A stretch of DNA of 64,000 bases from Paramecium pentaurelia (taxonomy: Eukaryota; Ciliophora; Oligohymenophorea; Peniculida; Parameciidae): NCBI GenBank assembly GCA_905183005.1, contig CAJJDO010000153.1:17124-81123 (forward strand), given 5' to 3'. The notes beneath the pieces are model-generated. The model searched no databases. It was not told the DNA's origin and saw nothing but the letters and a program-made list of their open reading frames with translations. This document shows positions 1 through 13,084 of this stretch, in pieces (positions within the stretch are counted from its first letter, which is position 1; each line of letters opens with the position of its first letter). The translations under genes and the position numbers were made by a program.

Positions 1-588
1 ACATTTTGAAAAAATGATTCTATACAAATCATACACAATTAATAGCCTATACAATTTTAAGATCAATAGTGAACACCTTTAATTTCATCTTAATCAGTTT
101 CTACAATAACGTACATCTTCACTTTTTTACAATACCCCCCCTTTACTTTTTTATAAAAACCTATATAATATTTTATGACCACTATTTCTCCAACTGAGAG
201 TTGACACCTATATCTGATGGCCATACCAAGTGCAATATATATAAAATCTTACATAACACTAATACAATAAATCCAAAAATCCTATGGAGTTAGCTGAAAA
301 ATTAAAGAAAAACTAGAAAAATTAATGATTTATTTATAGAACTCTATTTTTGTATAAATTAAAATATTCATCAAAAATAAAAATATTCTATATTCTTAAA
401 AAATCAAGTAATGCATTTGTTGAAATGAATCCTTTATAACATATTTTATCACAATTACAATCAATTCCAAATCTACACAAAGTCCTAACTTATATTTTAC
501 AGAAATGCCCAAGATACTTTTATCGATTTTGCAGTATATAACTTAAATTAAAGTAAGAGAAATTCAATATTAAAACTAAAAAAAGAAA
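1..588. other. AT-rich 5' flank of the first WD40 gene
   Basis: I see no gene here. From about 290 to 585 the sequence resembles the flank before the second WD40 gene (about 3755-4020): both carry a block around 'CAAAGTCCTAACTT', a block around 'TTTTATCGATTTTG' and end in 'AAATTCAATATTAAAA'. The flank was therefore duplicated together with the gene. Confidence 0.6.
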
Positions 589-3262
589 ATGCAGAGCTAT
601 TTTTAAGAGAAAGAAGCTCTAGTCGACATCTTGGCTTAAGTTAAAGATGTGAATGAAAAAATCTTTGGGGTCATATTAGAAATATTAAGAAAGAAATAAC
701 TTAAAGACTGCATAAGATTTCTATCAGATTTTGAGATTTAGAGATAATCAGATGGATAAATTTTACTACAAGTTGGAAATTTCATCGCAGCTGATACAGA
801 ATAGAAATTATCTATTATTTACAATGACATCAAATTAATTACAAATGTATTAAAAAAATTAAATGATCACGACTTCAATTACTTAGATTTTTCCTCTTAA
901 GAAAATGAAGAATCGAAACTAAGTCTAATTTAAAGAATCAAGGATAATAGATGGATCATTAAATTTTTGTAATTTTTAGTTTAACTCACATCTATAGATG
1001 AAACTTTTATACAATGTGGGTCTAATTCATTACATATATTAGTTTAGATGAAGGTAGCCCTCAGAAACAAAAATTTTGAAAATATTAAGATCTAAAATAC
1101 TTCTTTAGTAGGAGCTAATTTTGCTATGTGTAATTTTAGTGGATCCTAATTTAATAACGTCAACATAAGTGGATTAAATCTAAGTGGAGCATTATTATTT
1201 AATTGTAAATGGAAATAATTAAAAATCCTTCAATTAAATCAATTAAATGGTCATACTCGATCTGTTTAATCAGTCTGTTTCTCTCGTGATGGAAATATAT
1301 TAGTTTCTGGTAGTTATGATAAGTCTATCCGCCTATGGGATATAAAAACAGGGTAATAAATAGCCAAATTGGATGGCCATAGTAATACTATTAGATCAGT
1401 CTGCTTCTCTCCTGATGCAAGAACCTTAGCTTCTGGAAGTGCTGATGGGACTGTCATATTATGGGATGTTAAAACAAGAAAGAAAAAAGTCAAACTATAC
1501 GGTCATACTCAATCTGTTTAATAGGTCTGTTTCTCTTCCGATGGAAATACATTAGCTTCTGGTAGTGATGATAAGTCTATCCGTATTTGGGATGTCAAAA
1601 CAGGATAATAAAAAGCCTAATTGGATGGTCATTGTGATGCTGTTAGATCAGTCTGCTTCTCTCCTGATGGAAATACATTAGCATCTGCTAGTTTTTACGA
1701 TATTCGTTTTTGGAATGTCAAAACAGGATAATCAAAAACCAAATTAAAAGATCATACTGGTACTGTTCTCTCAATCTGTTTCGCTCCTGATGGAAATACA
1801 TTAGCTTCTGGTGGTAATGATTACTCTATCCGTCTTTGGGATGTTAAAACAGGATAATAAAAAGCCAAATTAGATGGTCATACTAGCAATGTAAACTCAA
1901 TCTGTTTCTCTCCTAATGGAAATACATTAGCTTCTAGTAGTGATGATAAGTCTATCCGTCTATGGGATGTCAAAACAGCATAATAAAAAGCCATTATGGA
2001 AGGTTATGAAGATTGTATCAACTCAATCTGTTTCTCCCCAGATGGAAATACATTAGTTTCTGGTAGTAAGGATAAGTCTATTTGTATTTTGGATGTCAAA
2101 ACAGCATAATAATAAGCCAAATTAGATGGACATATTAGTCCCGTCTGCTCAGTTTGTTTCTCTCCTGATGGAAATACATTAGCTTCTGGTAGTAGGGATA
2201 AGTCTATTCGTCTTTGGGATGTCTAAACAGGGTAATAAAAAGTCAAAATGGATAATCATAGTAATTTATTTTTCTCAGTCTGTTTCTCACCTGATGGAAA
2301 TACAATAGCTTCTGGTAGTTAAGATAACTCTATCCATCTTTGGGATGTCAAAACAGGATAATAAAAAGCCAAATTAGAAGGTCATAGTGGTACTGTCTAC
2401 TCAGTCATTTTCTCACCAGATGGAAGTACTTTAGCTTCTGGTAGTGACGATACCTCTATTCGTCTTTGGAATGTCAAAACAGGATAATAAAAAGCCACAT
2501 TGGATGGTCATAATGATTGTATCAACTCAGTCTGTTTCACTCTTAAAGGAAATTTATTAGCTTCTGGTAGTTATGATAAGTCCATCCGTCTATGGGATTA
2601 TAAAAAAGGATTATAAAAAGCCAAATTAGAAGGTCATAGTGGTACTGTCTACTCAGTCAGTTTCTCACCAGATGGAAGTACTTTAGCTTCTGGTAGTGAC
2701 GATACCTCTATTCGTCTTTGGAATGTCAAAACAGGATAATAAAAAGACAAATTAGAAGATCATAGTGGTACTGTCTTCTCAGTCTGTTTCTCACCAGATG
2801 GAAATGCATTAGCATCTGGTAGTAGGGATAAGTCTATCCGTCTTTGGGATGTCAAAACAGGATAATTAAAAGTCAAAATGGATGGCCATAGTAATTTAGT
2901 TTTCTCAGTCTGTTTTTCTCCTGATGGAAATGCATTAGCATCAGGTAGTTAAGATAACTCTATATGTCTTTGGGATTACAAAACATCAAAGGAAATACAC
3001 TAAATAGATACAAGTTACTAAGATCTTCTTATCTATTTTTAAACATCACTTAAGAATAGCTTATCATTACCAAATGGTATTTATTATTTATTTTTTAGTT
3101 GATCCAGATCGTACAATACTTAGAATTTGTTAGAATCCTTAACTAGAAGCATAAAGAACACTTATCTTATAAGGAGAATTTATCAACCATTAAGGAAAAG
3201 ATTTGAAACCTTTATTAAAATCTAAAGGAAGTTATTTTTTAGACGACCTAAAGCTCAAATGA
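589..3262 (+). CDS. WD40-repeat protein, 14 repeats, with pentapeptide-like N-terminal segment
   Basis: Reads as 883 residues under the ciliate code, with one 22-nt intron at 3077-3098 (GTAT...TTAG) and a TGA stop at 3260-3262. Residues 1-150 are helical and charged. Residues about 160-210 hold a pentapeptide-like run (TSLVGANFAMCNFSGSQF). From about residue 217 to 800 there are 14 WD40 units of 42 residues with GH at the start and IRLWD or a variant at the end. A conserved tail of about 80 residues follows. Fourteen blades suggest two seven-bladed propellers, so a scaffold role is likely; the partner is unknown. The start is the first ATG in the open frame. Compared with the next gene it lacks an N-terminal Cys/His-rich segment, so it looks 5'-truncated but is open throughout. 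Family assignment is firm; function is not. Confidence 0.85.
1240..2990 (+). repeat. 14 tandem 126-bp WD40-coding units
   Basis: Units start with the GGTCAT-type codons at about 1246, 1372, 1501, 1626, 1750, 1876, 2002, 2128, 2251, 2380, 2506, 2632, 2758 and 2884. Units 10 and 12 (about 2371-2500 and 2623-2752) are almost identical in DNA, and units 9 and 14 share the unusual CATAGTAATTTA start, which points to recent copying of repeat blocks inside the gene. Confidence 0.85.
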
Positions 3263-4020
3263 ATTTGATAATTTATCAACAGCAATTATAATTACAATCA
3301 ATTTCTAATAATTTTTTTTATTCTTTTGCTATTAGTTTCACTCTTCATCTTCACTTTCAAAGCTAAATAAGGAAGTATATTTTTTAAGATTTATTCCATT
3401 TCAGTCAATTATACATCGCATCTATTTATATATTATTAAAAATATATAGTCAGTTTGGTGTAGGGAATAATTCTTTAGATATCATAAAAATTGTTATCAA
3501 TTAATATTTCTTGAGATTTAATTTTGATTGATACTACATTCAACTAATACTTTAAACAGAGAACATTAGATGAAGAGTTTAAAATAAAGATCAAAATAAT
3601 TACTTAAAGAAAACAAATTTAACACAAATTCTTTTCTATAATCATCAAGGATATTATATGATAGATTGACTTAATTTATTACTGTTTAAAAGTAGGATTA
3701 ATCTTAAAAATTTTTATTAACGTTTCATATTTCAACCTTAAACTTATACCTGAAAAAATTAAAGATAATCAAGAAAAATTAATGAATTAATCTAAAAACT
3801 CAAAATTTGTATAAATTAAAATAGTCATATAAAATACAAATATTCTATATTATTGAAAAATCTAATTCAGTTGTTGAAATAAATTCTTAATTGCATCATT
3901 TACATCTATATCATCTAAACAAAGTCCTAACTTCTATTTTACAAAAATACACAAGATAGTTTTATCGATTTTGTAGTATCTAACTTCAAATTAGACTAAT
4001 AAAATTCAATATTAAAAATA
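3263..4020. other. Intergenic region between the tandem WD40 genes
   Basis: No gene seen. Positions 3263-3370 match the 3' flank of the second gene (6366-6475), for example 'ATAATTACAATCAATT' and 'TAGTTTCACTCTTCATC'. Positions about 3755-4020 match the 5' flank of the first gene. The duplication unit is therefore gene plus both flanks. Confidence 0.6.
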
Positions 4021-6365
4021 ATGAATTGCACTTATCATATCAAAAGTCCAATATCTTTGATATGTATTGCTCCTCACAAGTGCTAAAGAAAACTTTGTGT
4101 AGAATGCCAATATGACCATGGAGTGGATCTCAAACAAACAGTTCCGATTTTTAAATTTCAAGAAATTACAAGACTCCAAGCTTAATGATACATCTGAACT
4201 AACTAAATAGAGATTGGCCTTTAAGACCTTACTCTCTCAAACAGAATAAATGATGAAGAAAATTTGGGATGAGTTGTCACAATCAATCAAATAAGTTTAC
4301 GATTGGATTGAAAAGGAAAACTAATCATACTTTAACATCATCAACGAAAATACTAATCTAGCTGAATCCTCTTACACAGACTTGGAAAAATTAGTAAACA
4401 TTGTAGAAGGATCAACTTTAAATGATTGGAATGCTTAGAAAAATTCTTTATTGAAGGAGTTGGATTAGACCAAGAGTTGGTGGGACCAGCTTATTAAGGC
4501 TTTTATTGAAAAGTCAAAGGAAGGAATCCGATAGATTAAATAATCAATTGAGTAAGTATTTAAATCATATCTCTAGGAAAGAAGTAGTTTACTAAATGAA
4601 AGAAGATCTTTTTGAAATACTAACTTACATCCAGGATATAGATGAATCTCTCTCTATTAGAAGATTCTTGAAATACTTAGAAGAGAGAAAGTTTTAGATG
4701 TCCTTAAATTCCTTTCGAATAACAACAATCAAAACTTTTATGAATCTTTAAGCAACAAGCAACAGAATATCAAGGATGTAAAGAAGTAAATAATGAAAAT
4801 AACTAATATTTTGAGGAATATTTAGGATCATAAATTTAATAAATATGACTATTCTTAAGAGACAAATGAAAAAGAAAGACTAGATCTAATTAATAGGATG
4901 AAGAATAATAAGGGAATCATAGATTTTATCAGGTTTTTAGTTCTCCTCACAAGCATAGACGGTAAATTTATTTAAAGTGGATCTAATGGATTGAATTTAT
5001 GTGTAGGAATGAAGGTAGATATTCGGAACAAATCCTTTGAGAATATCAGAATCAAGAATACTTCTTTAATTGGAGGATATTTTGTAAGATGTAACTTAAG
5101 TGGATCTGAGTTTGAGAATGTGGATATCAGTGGAGTCAATTTTAATGGTGCTAAACTATTCTATTGCAAATGGAAGAACTTGAAAATCAATGAGTTGAAT
5201 AAATTGTAAGGTCATAATGAACCTGTTTCATCAGTTTGTTTCTCTCCTGATGGAAAAACATTAGCATCTGGTGGTGGCAGTATCATTGGAGATGGTGATA
5301 AGTCTATCCGTCTATGGGATGTCAAAATAGGATAATAAAAAGCCAAATTAGAAGGTCATAGTAGTTGTATTAACTCAATCTGTTTCTCTCCAGATGGAAA
5401 TACTTTAGCTTCTGGTAGTAGTGATAACTCTATCCGTCTATGGGATGTCAAAACAGGATAATAATAAGCCAAATTAGATGGTCATTGTAGTTGTATTAAC
5501 TCAGTCTGTTTCTCTCCTGATGGAAATATATTAGCTTCTGGTAGTAGTGATAACTCTATCCGTCTATGGGATGTCAAAACAGGATAATAATAAGCCAAAT
5601 TAGAAGGTCATAGTGATTATGTTTAATCAGTCTGTTTCTTTCCTGATGGAAATACATTAGCTTCTGGTAGTGATGATGAGTCTATCCGTCTATGGGATGT
5701 CAAAACAGGATAATAAAAAGCTAAATTAGATGGTCATACTGGTGGTATATTGTCGGTTTGTTTATCTCCTAATGGAAATACATTAGCTTCTGGTAGTGGT
5801 GATTACTCTATCCGTCTATGGAATGTCAAAACAGGATAACAAAAAGCCAAATTAGATGGTCATACTAATGGAATCTTGTCAGTCTGTTTATCTCCTGATG
5901 GAAATACATTAGCTTCTGGTAGTTGTGATTACTCTATCCGTCTATGGGATGTCAAAACAGGTAAATATACTGCCAAATAAGATGGTCATACTAATGGAAT
6001 CTTGTCAGTCTGTTTCTCTCCTGATGGAAATACATTCGCTTCTTCTCTTGAAGGTAAGTCTATCTGTTTATAGGATGTAAAGAATGTAAAAGAACTTTCA
6101 TCCTATGACAAAATATAAAAAGATATTCTTACCTCGTTTTAAATACCACTTTAGAATAGCGCATTATTACCAAATGGTATTAGTTATTTATTATTATTTA
6201 GTTAATCCTGACCGTACAATACTTAGAATTTATTAGAATCCTTTATTTGAAACATCTAGTACGCTTATCTTTTAAGGAGAATTCATCAATCATTAAGGGT
6301 TAGATTTAAAACCTTTATTTAAATCAAAAGGAAGTTGCTTTTTAGAAGTTTTATAGTAGAAGTGA
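4021..6365 (+). pseudogene. WD40 protein with Cys/His-rich N terminus, two frameshifts
   Basis: A paralogue of the preceding gene. It starts MNCTYHIKSPISLICIAPHK and has Cys/His spacing like a B-box type zinc finger within the first 35 residues. A coiled-coil region, a pentapeptide-like segment and seven WD40 units (about 5211-6100) follow, then the same C-terminal tail and a TGA at 6363-6365. Introns: 4552-4576 (25 nt, GTAAGT...CTAG) and 6177-6201 (25 nt). Two breaks remain that no good intron explains. Near 4160-4165 frame 1 must change to frame 2. Near 4643-4646 one base, probably an A, is missing so that GATGAAATC became GATGAATC. Everything else is strongly coding. A recent pseudogene or sequencing errors are both possible; a GT...AAG segment at 4141-4162 would repair the first break but is a poor intron. 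Confidence 0.7.
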
Positions 6366-7424
6366 TTTTGATCATTATCAAGCAACATATATAATTACAA
6401 TCAATTAATCTTTTTTTTTAATTCTGTCTTTATTAGTTTCACTTATAATCTTCACTTTTAAAGCTAGAGTCTTAACAAAATACTTAACAATTTTGTAAAA
6501 TTAGTTCATAAATAGATTTTGATGATATTTCATATTTAAAGTAACGTACCTATCACCTTTGATTATTATTCTTCAATTGATATAAAAGTATTAGATAGTA
6601 TAAAAGACTGAAAAGATTAATTAATCATCAAGAAATACAATATAATTGAAAGGATTAAGATTAAAGGAGAAAATTATATCTTCCCTATCAACCATCTCAC
6701 AATATTAATTATATTTAACTTAGGCTCAACCTAAATTTTAATATACATCAAATAATAAACATTTATAAATGACTGAGATTATGTATAATCACTGTAACCT
6801 TCAATAGGATTCTCACAGATTTAATTAATATATAGAAAAAATAGTACCCTCATCATTCTTGAGCTTTAAAATTTGAATCTATTTTATAAACTCATCATCT
6901 AATTCAATTTTACAATTAAATTTATTCATGATGAAATTATGAAGTTACCCTAAATTTATATTAAATAATTTCCAATATTGGTACTCTATTTTACATATAC
7001 ATAATATATAAACCCAAAATAACAAAATTTTATTCTCTAAAAATATGAAATTAACCCCCTAAAATGTATTGGATAATAAATTTGAAGAACTAACTAAATA
7101 TATTAAAAGTACAAAATTAATGATATTAATCATTGGCCACACACATAAATGCTTGTGAATATTTACTTATATGATTAAAGTAATTATTCACTAATAAACA
7201 ATTTGATAATTATATAAATTTTAGAATTAAGGTTTATAAAAATATTATTAAAATACAGGATTTAATGTTAGTTACTTCATAAATCTCTAAATGGTAAAAT
7301 TGCCTTTTGAGACAAACTTAGATTGGTATTTTTAGAAGCATCTTAATCACTTGATGAAAAATTATAGTTATAAAAAGAATTAGTCTATTTTTATCTTATT
7401 ATCTTTATATGTTTAATCTAAACA
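6366..7424. other. Intergenic, AT-rich
   Basis: The first 110 bases are the duplicated 3' flank of the WD40 gene. The remainder has no convincing open frame under the ciliate code on either strand. Confidence 0.5.
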
Positions 7425-10060
7425 ATGGTATCAGGAGAGAAACAGACTGATCTAACTTCATCACTATGACCATCTAATTTGGCTTTTTATTATCTTGTTT
7501 TGACATCCCATAGACGAATAGACTTATCACTACTACCAGAAGCTAATGTATTTCCATCAGGAGAGAAACAGACTGACCAGACAGTACTAGTATGACCATC
7601 CAATTAATACAAATCGTATTTTTTTAATTATTACCAGTTACATCCAAATAATTAAGCTCCATTTAAATTCACTTCTTAAATTAAGATTTAGATAAATTGC
7701 ATTTAGCAAAATTACCCCCAAATATATTAGTATTTTCAATCCTTATATTTTTAAAATTTTAGTTTTTTACATCCACCTTCATTTCAACCAATAAATTAAG
7801 TGCATTTGATCCAATTATAATAAAATTTGTATCAATTTTTGTAAGATGTATTAAGAATTTCAAAAATTCAATTATTTTAACCTCTTGTTATGTTTTTTAA
7901 ATGAGATATTACCTTGTTTCAGTATAGGTTTCAGTGGAATAATTAACAGAATTAATACCATGTATTTTAATGATTTTGATTAAAAACGAGTAATTGAATT
8001 AATAGTTTATTGAAATGCATCAAATTATTTTTGTTTTTCTAGAAGTGATTTAAATCCAATTTAATTATAATTCTATGAATATTTTTAATTGATATATTTT
8101 ATAAACTCTAAGCAATCCTAATTTTGATTCTCTTTTTTTGACAATATTTCTATTATAATTTTCAATATTTATGTATCAAAATTTTTTGTTTGAACTAAAA
8201 CCTCACAGCTGCAATCAAGAACTCTTATATTGATTTATGGTTAAATTAAAAGTTAGCACCTTTTTATTAGACAAGTGAACAACTTCTTATATCTTTTTTA
8301 TAAGCTCCGTTTTAACCATCATAATGAAAAATTCATTTAGTGATTGTTCTTCTGTTCTTTCATTTTAATATAAAAATCCTTACTACTTATATAAAAATTA
8401 TGTCAGTTCTTTCTTACTCATTTTGCAAATCTAATTGAGTATTCTAATAGATCATGTAGAAAACGATCAGTATCTATTGATTTTCCTAAGTTTCCTTATT
8501 TTTCATTTTATTTCAAGTGGTAATGATTGATAAACTCACAATAAAAGTCATAAATTGTAAGATCGTATTCTTTTTAATGCATCATTGGCAAATTAGATTA
8601 TTTCTTCCTATTAAATTTTTATTTTCTTTAATATCTAATTTGGTAGCAAAAGATTTGTTTCAAATATATTTTCAAGTTATATATGCCCTTCTACAGATTC
8701 TTTAGAGATTTACAATTATTAAGGAATCAAATTTTCTTCCAAAATATTCCAAGCTTCAAAAGCAATTTAATGGTAATCAATAATTTACAAGTTCTATAAA
8801 TTGTTATGTGTAACTTCCAAGAATTCATCATAATCAACTTAAGTTAGTGCTTCAGGTTCTTTATTAAATTCATTTATTGACTCCTAAAGATGCCTTTTTT
8901 GTTGTGATTTATATATTTAAATTCTGTTTTTACTTGTGAAAAATTCTTTCAACATCTTTGAAAAATTCTTCAAGAAGCTTAATTTAATGTTAATAAACAT
9001 TTTGGGCAACACTTACATTATAATTTCCATCATATATGGAGTTTCAACTAATTTATTTAGATTTACCGAAATCATCATATCTTTATACTTTTTAAACTCC
9101 ATAATTTTTGTAAATTTATGCTCAAGCTTCTTATAGCTTCATTGCTTTTTAAAGCAATTAACTCATCATCCTTCAAAAATTATAAAATACTGATTATTTA
9201 TTTTTCATTCAAAAGAGTTTCAGATTTCCACCTTGCTTCATTGAATTTCAAAAATAATTACTAAATTTTTTCCCAACTCTGTTCAAACCTTTTTAGATCC
9301 AATATTTTTTGGTTTTAAGTTTATACTTACATTCGCATATATCAAAAATCAACATTTTAATACTCTAAATAGTGAATTTTATCTCAGTATATATTAATTT
9401 ATAAATTTTTCTAAATATTTTCTAGCTTAATTTCATCATAACTGTCCATTATAAATATGAATCAGAATTCTTTCTTTTACAACATTTCATTACACTCTTT
9501 GAATTAGAGATTATCATGCTTGTAATCATCTAAATGATGTGATTCCTCGACTGCTTAAAACACAGGGTTTTTTTAAGAGTGCAATGAAATATAAGCAGGT
9601 ATTAGTACATAATTCCCAATTTTTTTATTTCTGTCATGTATTTTCCAAATAAACTCTTTAATATTCTTTGCTGTAGTACCTTTGCCTTATCCAGCCAATC
9701 CTTTCACTCTGACTTTTTTTATCTTACTCTTGAGTTATTAATGGTTCATAGATGGAATTAACATTTTTTTCTGCGGCTTTCTTCAAAACTTTCCATTTTC
9801 TAATTTCAAGCAATTATATAACTGATTTTCTTCTCGACAATTGAATATCATTCCCCATGCTGTTCAGCTATTTCCTTTGATTAATTTTCCTTCAACTCTT
9901 AGCAAACCTTTTCTGATATGATTTACAAAATCAGTTACCAATCTAAGTTATTAGCCCAATTCACGGATATTTTAAATGTATTCATCTAATTACGATGTTG
10001 TTTTATCCATTTCTATCAATTACAGCTCACTTCATCTTAGATTTGCCTTATGAGAAATTG
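7425..10060 (-). pseudogene. Decayed NACHT-WD40 (NLR-like) gene
   Basis: Read on the minus strand from about 10060, coding fragments appear in the order expected for a ciliate NACHT-WD40 protein. A helical N-terminal part (IYEPLITQEQ near 9740) comes first. A P-loop (GLAGQGKGTTAK, about 9676-9706) is followed in frame by KNPVFQAVEESHH. An in-frame TGA at 9462-9464 follows, directly before a Walker B-like FIMDSYDE. Helical fragments (MSKKELTQFLYKQQ near 8430) come next. A pentapeptide-like segment closely related to the two upstream WD40 genes lies at about 7640-7810. Finally there are one and a half WD40 units (7432-7600) that stop abruptly. Several frameshifts and stops make it non-functional. 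NACHT ATPases are known as switch domains of NLR-type proteins; a role here is inference only. Confidence 0.7.
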
Positions 10061-11277
10061 ATACTTACAATTAATCAATCTTCTTCAGCATTTCTTAAAT
10101 TTCTCCTGCAATTCTATCATGTTAAGTCTACAAACTTTCTATAAAATTTACATCAATAAACTTAATAAGTTTTCATTTTTTAATAAATTTCTCAATCTTT
10201 AATCTTTTTCTAAAACCCACAATTAAATTAGAGCTTTTTAACTAAATTACATAATTTTATTTGTAAAGCAATATGATGAAATCTAAATTAAAGTAAATAC
10301 TAGCATTCTTCATTATATTTAAAATCTTTACACTTTTGAATCAAAATATCTAAAAAGCCTTATGATTAAAGGGATTTTCCTAATCCTCTAAACTTTCCTA
10401 CATATATATTTTCTTTATTTTCTGAAATAGATTATCTAACCTAAAAGTCATTTCTTAGAATTATGAATTAGATAATATCAGTATTTCTTTTATCTCAGTC
10501 TTTAGCTTGATAAAAAAAATGAATAATATTTTTGTTTATTGGTGATCATTATCAAGATTATAGTTTTGTACTTGCAAAAAAATAATTTCTGTATTCTTGT
10601 ATTCTTTAAGTTATTCAGATTTATATATTCGTTCTTAATTTTTCCTCATAGACAATCTCTTAATTAGAAAAAATATTAGGCATAATTTCTTATTTAGTGC
10701 TATATTCTTTAACAAGATCAATATTCAATTCTATCAAGTAAACTTAATCAATGAAATTTTACTCAAATTCTTCTTTTATTTTGTAAATCTTTCAACTATT
10801 CAACAATGAGAATGTTAAAAATTTGTAAATTTTAGTTCAAGGAATTTTTCAATATTTAAATAAGGATTTCAAGATGATAAATTCACTATCTAACATTATC
10901 TACCTTAATAAATTTTTTTTAATGTTAAATTATTCTAATTATTACATCAGTTTCTTATATTTTTCTAATTCAATATTCAACTATAGATTGTTAAATTTTT
11001 TATCATTGACGTTCTTAAATGATTCATCTATCTATACATTTTCAAGTAAATTCAAAATTCTTGTTTTGAGCGATTAGAAGCTAGATTCCCAAATAAATAG
11101 TTTTCCAAATCCTTTTCAATTAAATATAATTCTTTCTAAATCAATTATTTTTTTTTCTAAACTTAATTTAAATTTAAGATATTCTGATATATTATTTTAC
11201 AAGTTAGTTAATTCGGCAATAGTTTGTTCTTAAATAGAACAGCCGCAGAAAATTATTTTTTTTAGATAATTTTTAAT
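10061..11277 (-). other. Degraded sequence upstream of the NACHT pseudogene
   Basis: Short open stretches occur on the minus strand under the ciliate code, for example QILKNSLNQNLQIF near 10850 and LIELNIDLVKEYSTKQ near 10720, but no long frame. It is probably the eroded 5' part of the NACHT-WD40 gene or another remnant. I cannot assign it. Confidence 0.35.
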
Positions 11278-12927
11278 TACTATATGATATAACTTTTGGA
11301 GCAACATTGTTAGGCTCTGCTTTCCTTTCTACCTTGTATTATTAGAGACCAATAAAAAAATTAACCAAGAAGAATAGCCAAATAGACAAATTTTGGTTGT
11401 TTTTATGGTAGAAAAACTCCAGACAAGTATGCAAAAATTAATTCTGTTTATTAGAAATTCTAAGACTATTTTGATTAAATGATTATGACTTTACATAATT
11501 ATGAGACACCTAAAGAAATTCCTAACAAATTTTCGAGTTAGAATTATGCAATTAGATCTGTCTTAGCTGATTTAAATAAAACACACCACCATCTACCAAA
11601 AAAAATACTGTTTAATTAATTTTATGTTGATACTATCTTTCACAAAACTTTCTGATATCTTAAAGAGAAAGACAGAAACAATTTGTTTGGCAACAAGTAC
11701 TATTTTAAAACTAAAGATTTAATAAACTTAGTTTTTTTATTTTTAATTACAGGATTAGCAAGAAATATCGTATAAATTTGAACCTTAATTCATTTAAACA
11801 TAAATATTATGAATGCCTATAAAGTTTCCTTAATATTATAAATAGAGGAGGATTTTTATCTTCCAACTAATTCTTATACTTTTTTGGGTAATATATAATA
11901 CTTTTGTATAAAATTTATTTTTTTTTATAATTCAGCTGTTCATTTTATTAGATTGAATTTTTTTAGCTTATAGGAGAATCTTAAATAAATATATTTTAGA
12001 TTGAGAACTTAGAACTAATATTGGCCCAAATTTATATTCTCTAGGTTTTTGTAGATATACTTTATAAAGGGGATTAATTATAATATCACATAAATTTGTA
12101 TTCTAACCTAAAGTCTTTTTATTCGATAAGTCTCTTAAAATGTCTTTATTTTAGTATTTTATAAGAATAAATGCGAAATACCAAACTTTTACTTTGATTT
12201 TCTTTTTTTTTGAAATATTATTGAATCTCGTAGGTTATGGGGTAATTAATCATTAACTCTAAAATGGCTATTCATTGGATATGATGCTTAATTATTCAAA
12301 ACAATTTTAATTGTATGTGATGAATATTAGATATTTCTTTATCGATTATTATGCTAATCTATTTTTTAGTTGTTTTCTTTTATTTCGTTTAGTTTAGCTG
12401 TAAGAGTAGTATAAAATTCTTGTTATTTTGGTCGTTTAATACTTATTTTTAAATGGCCTGTTATTTTTTAAATTATATTCGAATATGAAAAAAAATTTCT
12501 GGAATGGTTAAAATCTTTTAGCTGTTTTTAGATTTAATTAAAATGAATTCCCTTTATATCAATAATCATTTGCAACTAAAAGTTTATTCAATTAGTGCAA
12601 ATCAACAAAGTGAATTTAATTAAAAATATCATTATTCTGGAATAGGTAATTTATGTATTGTTACCTCAGAATTGGAATATCTGTATCTTTGATTTAGTTT
12701 GGTCAATAATTTTCGTTTAAATCAAATTCTAATAATAGATATTAGAATGATATCAATTAAATTGTTATTATTCTAAACTTATTGACTGTTTTTACATTCT
12801 ATATAAAAAGATAGCTGGAAATAGAAATCATGCTAAATATATCGAATTTAACATCCCATTAATCTCTCCCTTTGAATAAATAATAAGAATAGACTATTTT
12901 TTGCGAATAAGATATATTTTAAAATTA
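11278..12927. repeat. Direct duplication, copy 1
   Basis: Positions 11278-12557 match 13092-14371 base for base as far as I can read (offset 1814, 1,280 bp). From 12558 the two copies differ by roughly a tenth of positions up to the single N at 12928. Copy 1 contains the same short spliced frame as copy 2 (TFGATLLGSAFLSTLYY, intron 11427-11454, TGA 11653-11655) but lacks the ATG present in copy 2. The sequences before the two copies are unrelated. It may be a segmental duplication or a misjoined contig end. Confidence 0.85.
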
Positions 12928-12928
12928 N
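12928..12928. other. Assembly gap (single N)
   Basis: One undetermined base inside the diverged end of copy 1. It marks a contig join, so linkage of 1-12927 to the rest depends on scaffolding. Confidence 0.9.
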
Positions 12929-13084
12929 ATACATATAATAATTATTGCTCATTATTGCTTTAATGAAAAAATATCGATAATTAATTCTAAATAAAATCGA
13001 TTATTATTCATTTTCAAAAGAATCCCTCATTTCATGTTAAAATTAAGTCCTCTAATGATATTAGAAAAAAAAATTGCTATTAAG

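Noticed and set aside
1240..2990. Regular tandem repeats that could suggest a CRISPR array or satellite
   Set aside because: The 126-bp period is coding, in frame, and translates to WD40 units; there are no short identical repeats with unique spacers.
4141..4162. A 22-nt intron starting GTTCCG to rescue the second WD40 gene
   Set aside because: It lacks the GTA start and TAG end, removes conserved-looking residues, and the gene has another frameshift anyway.
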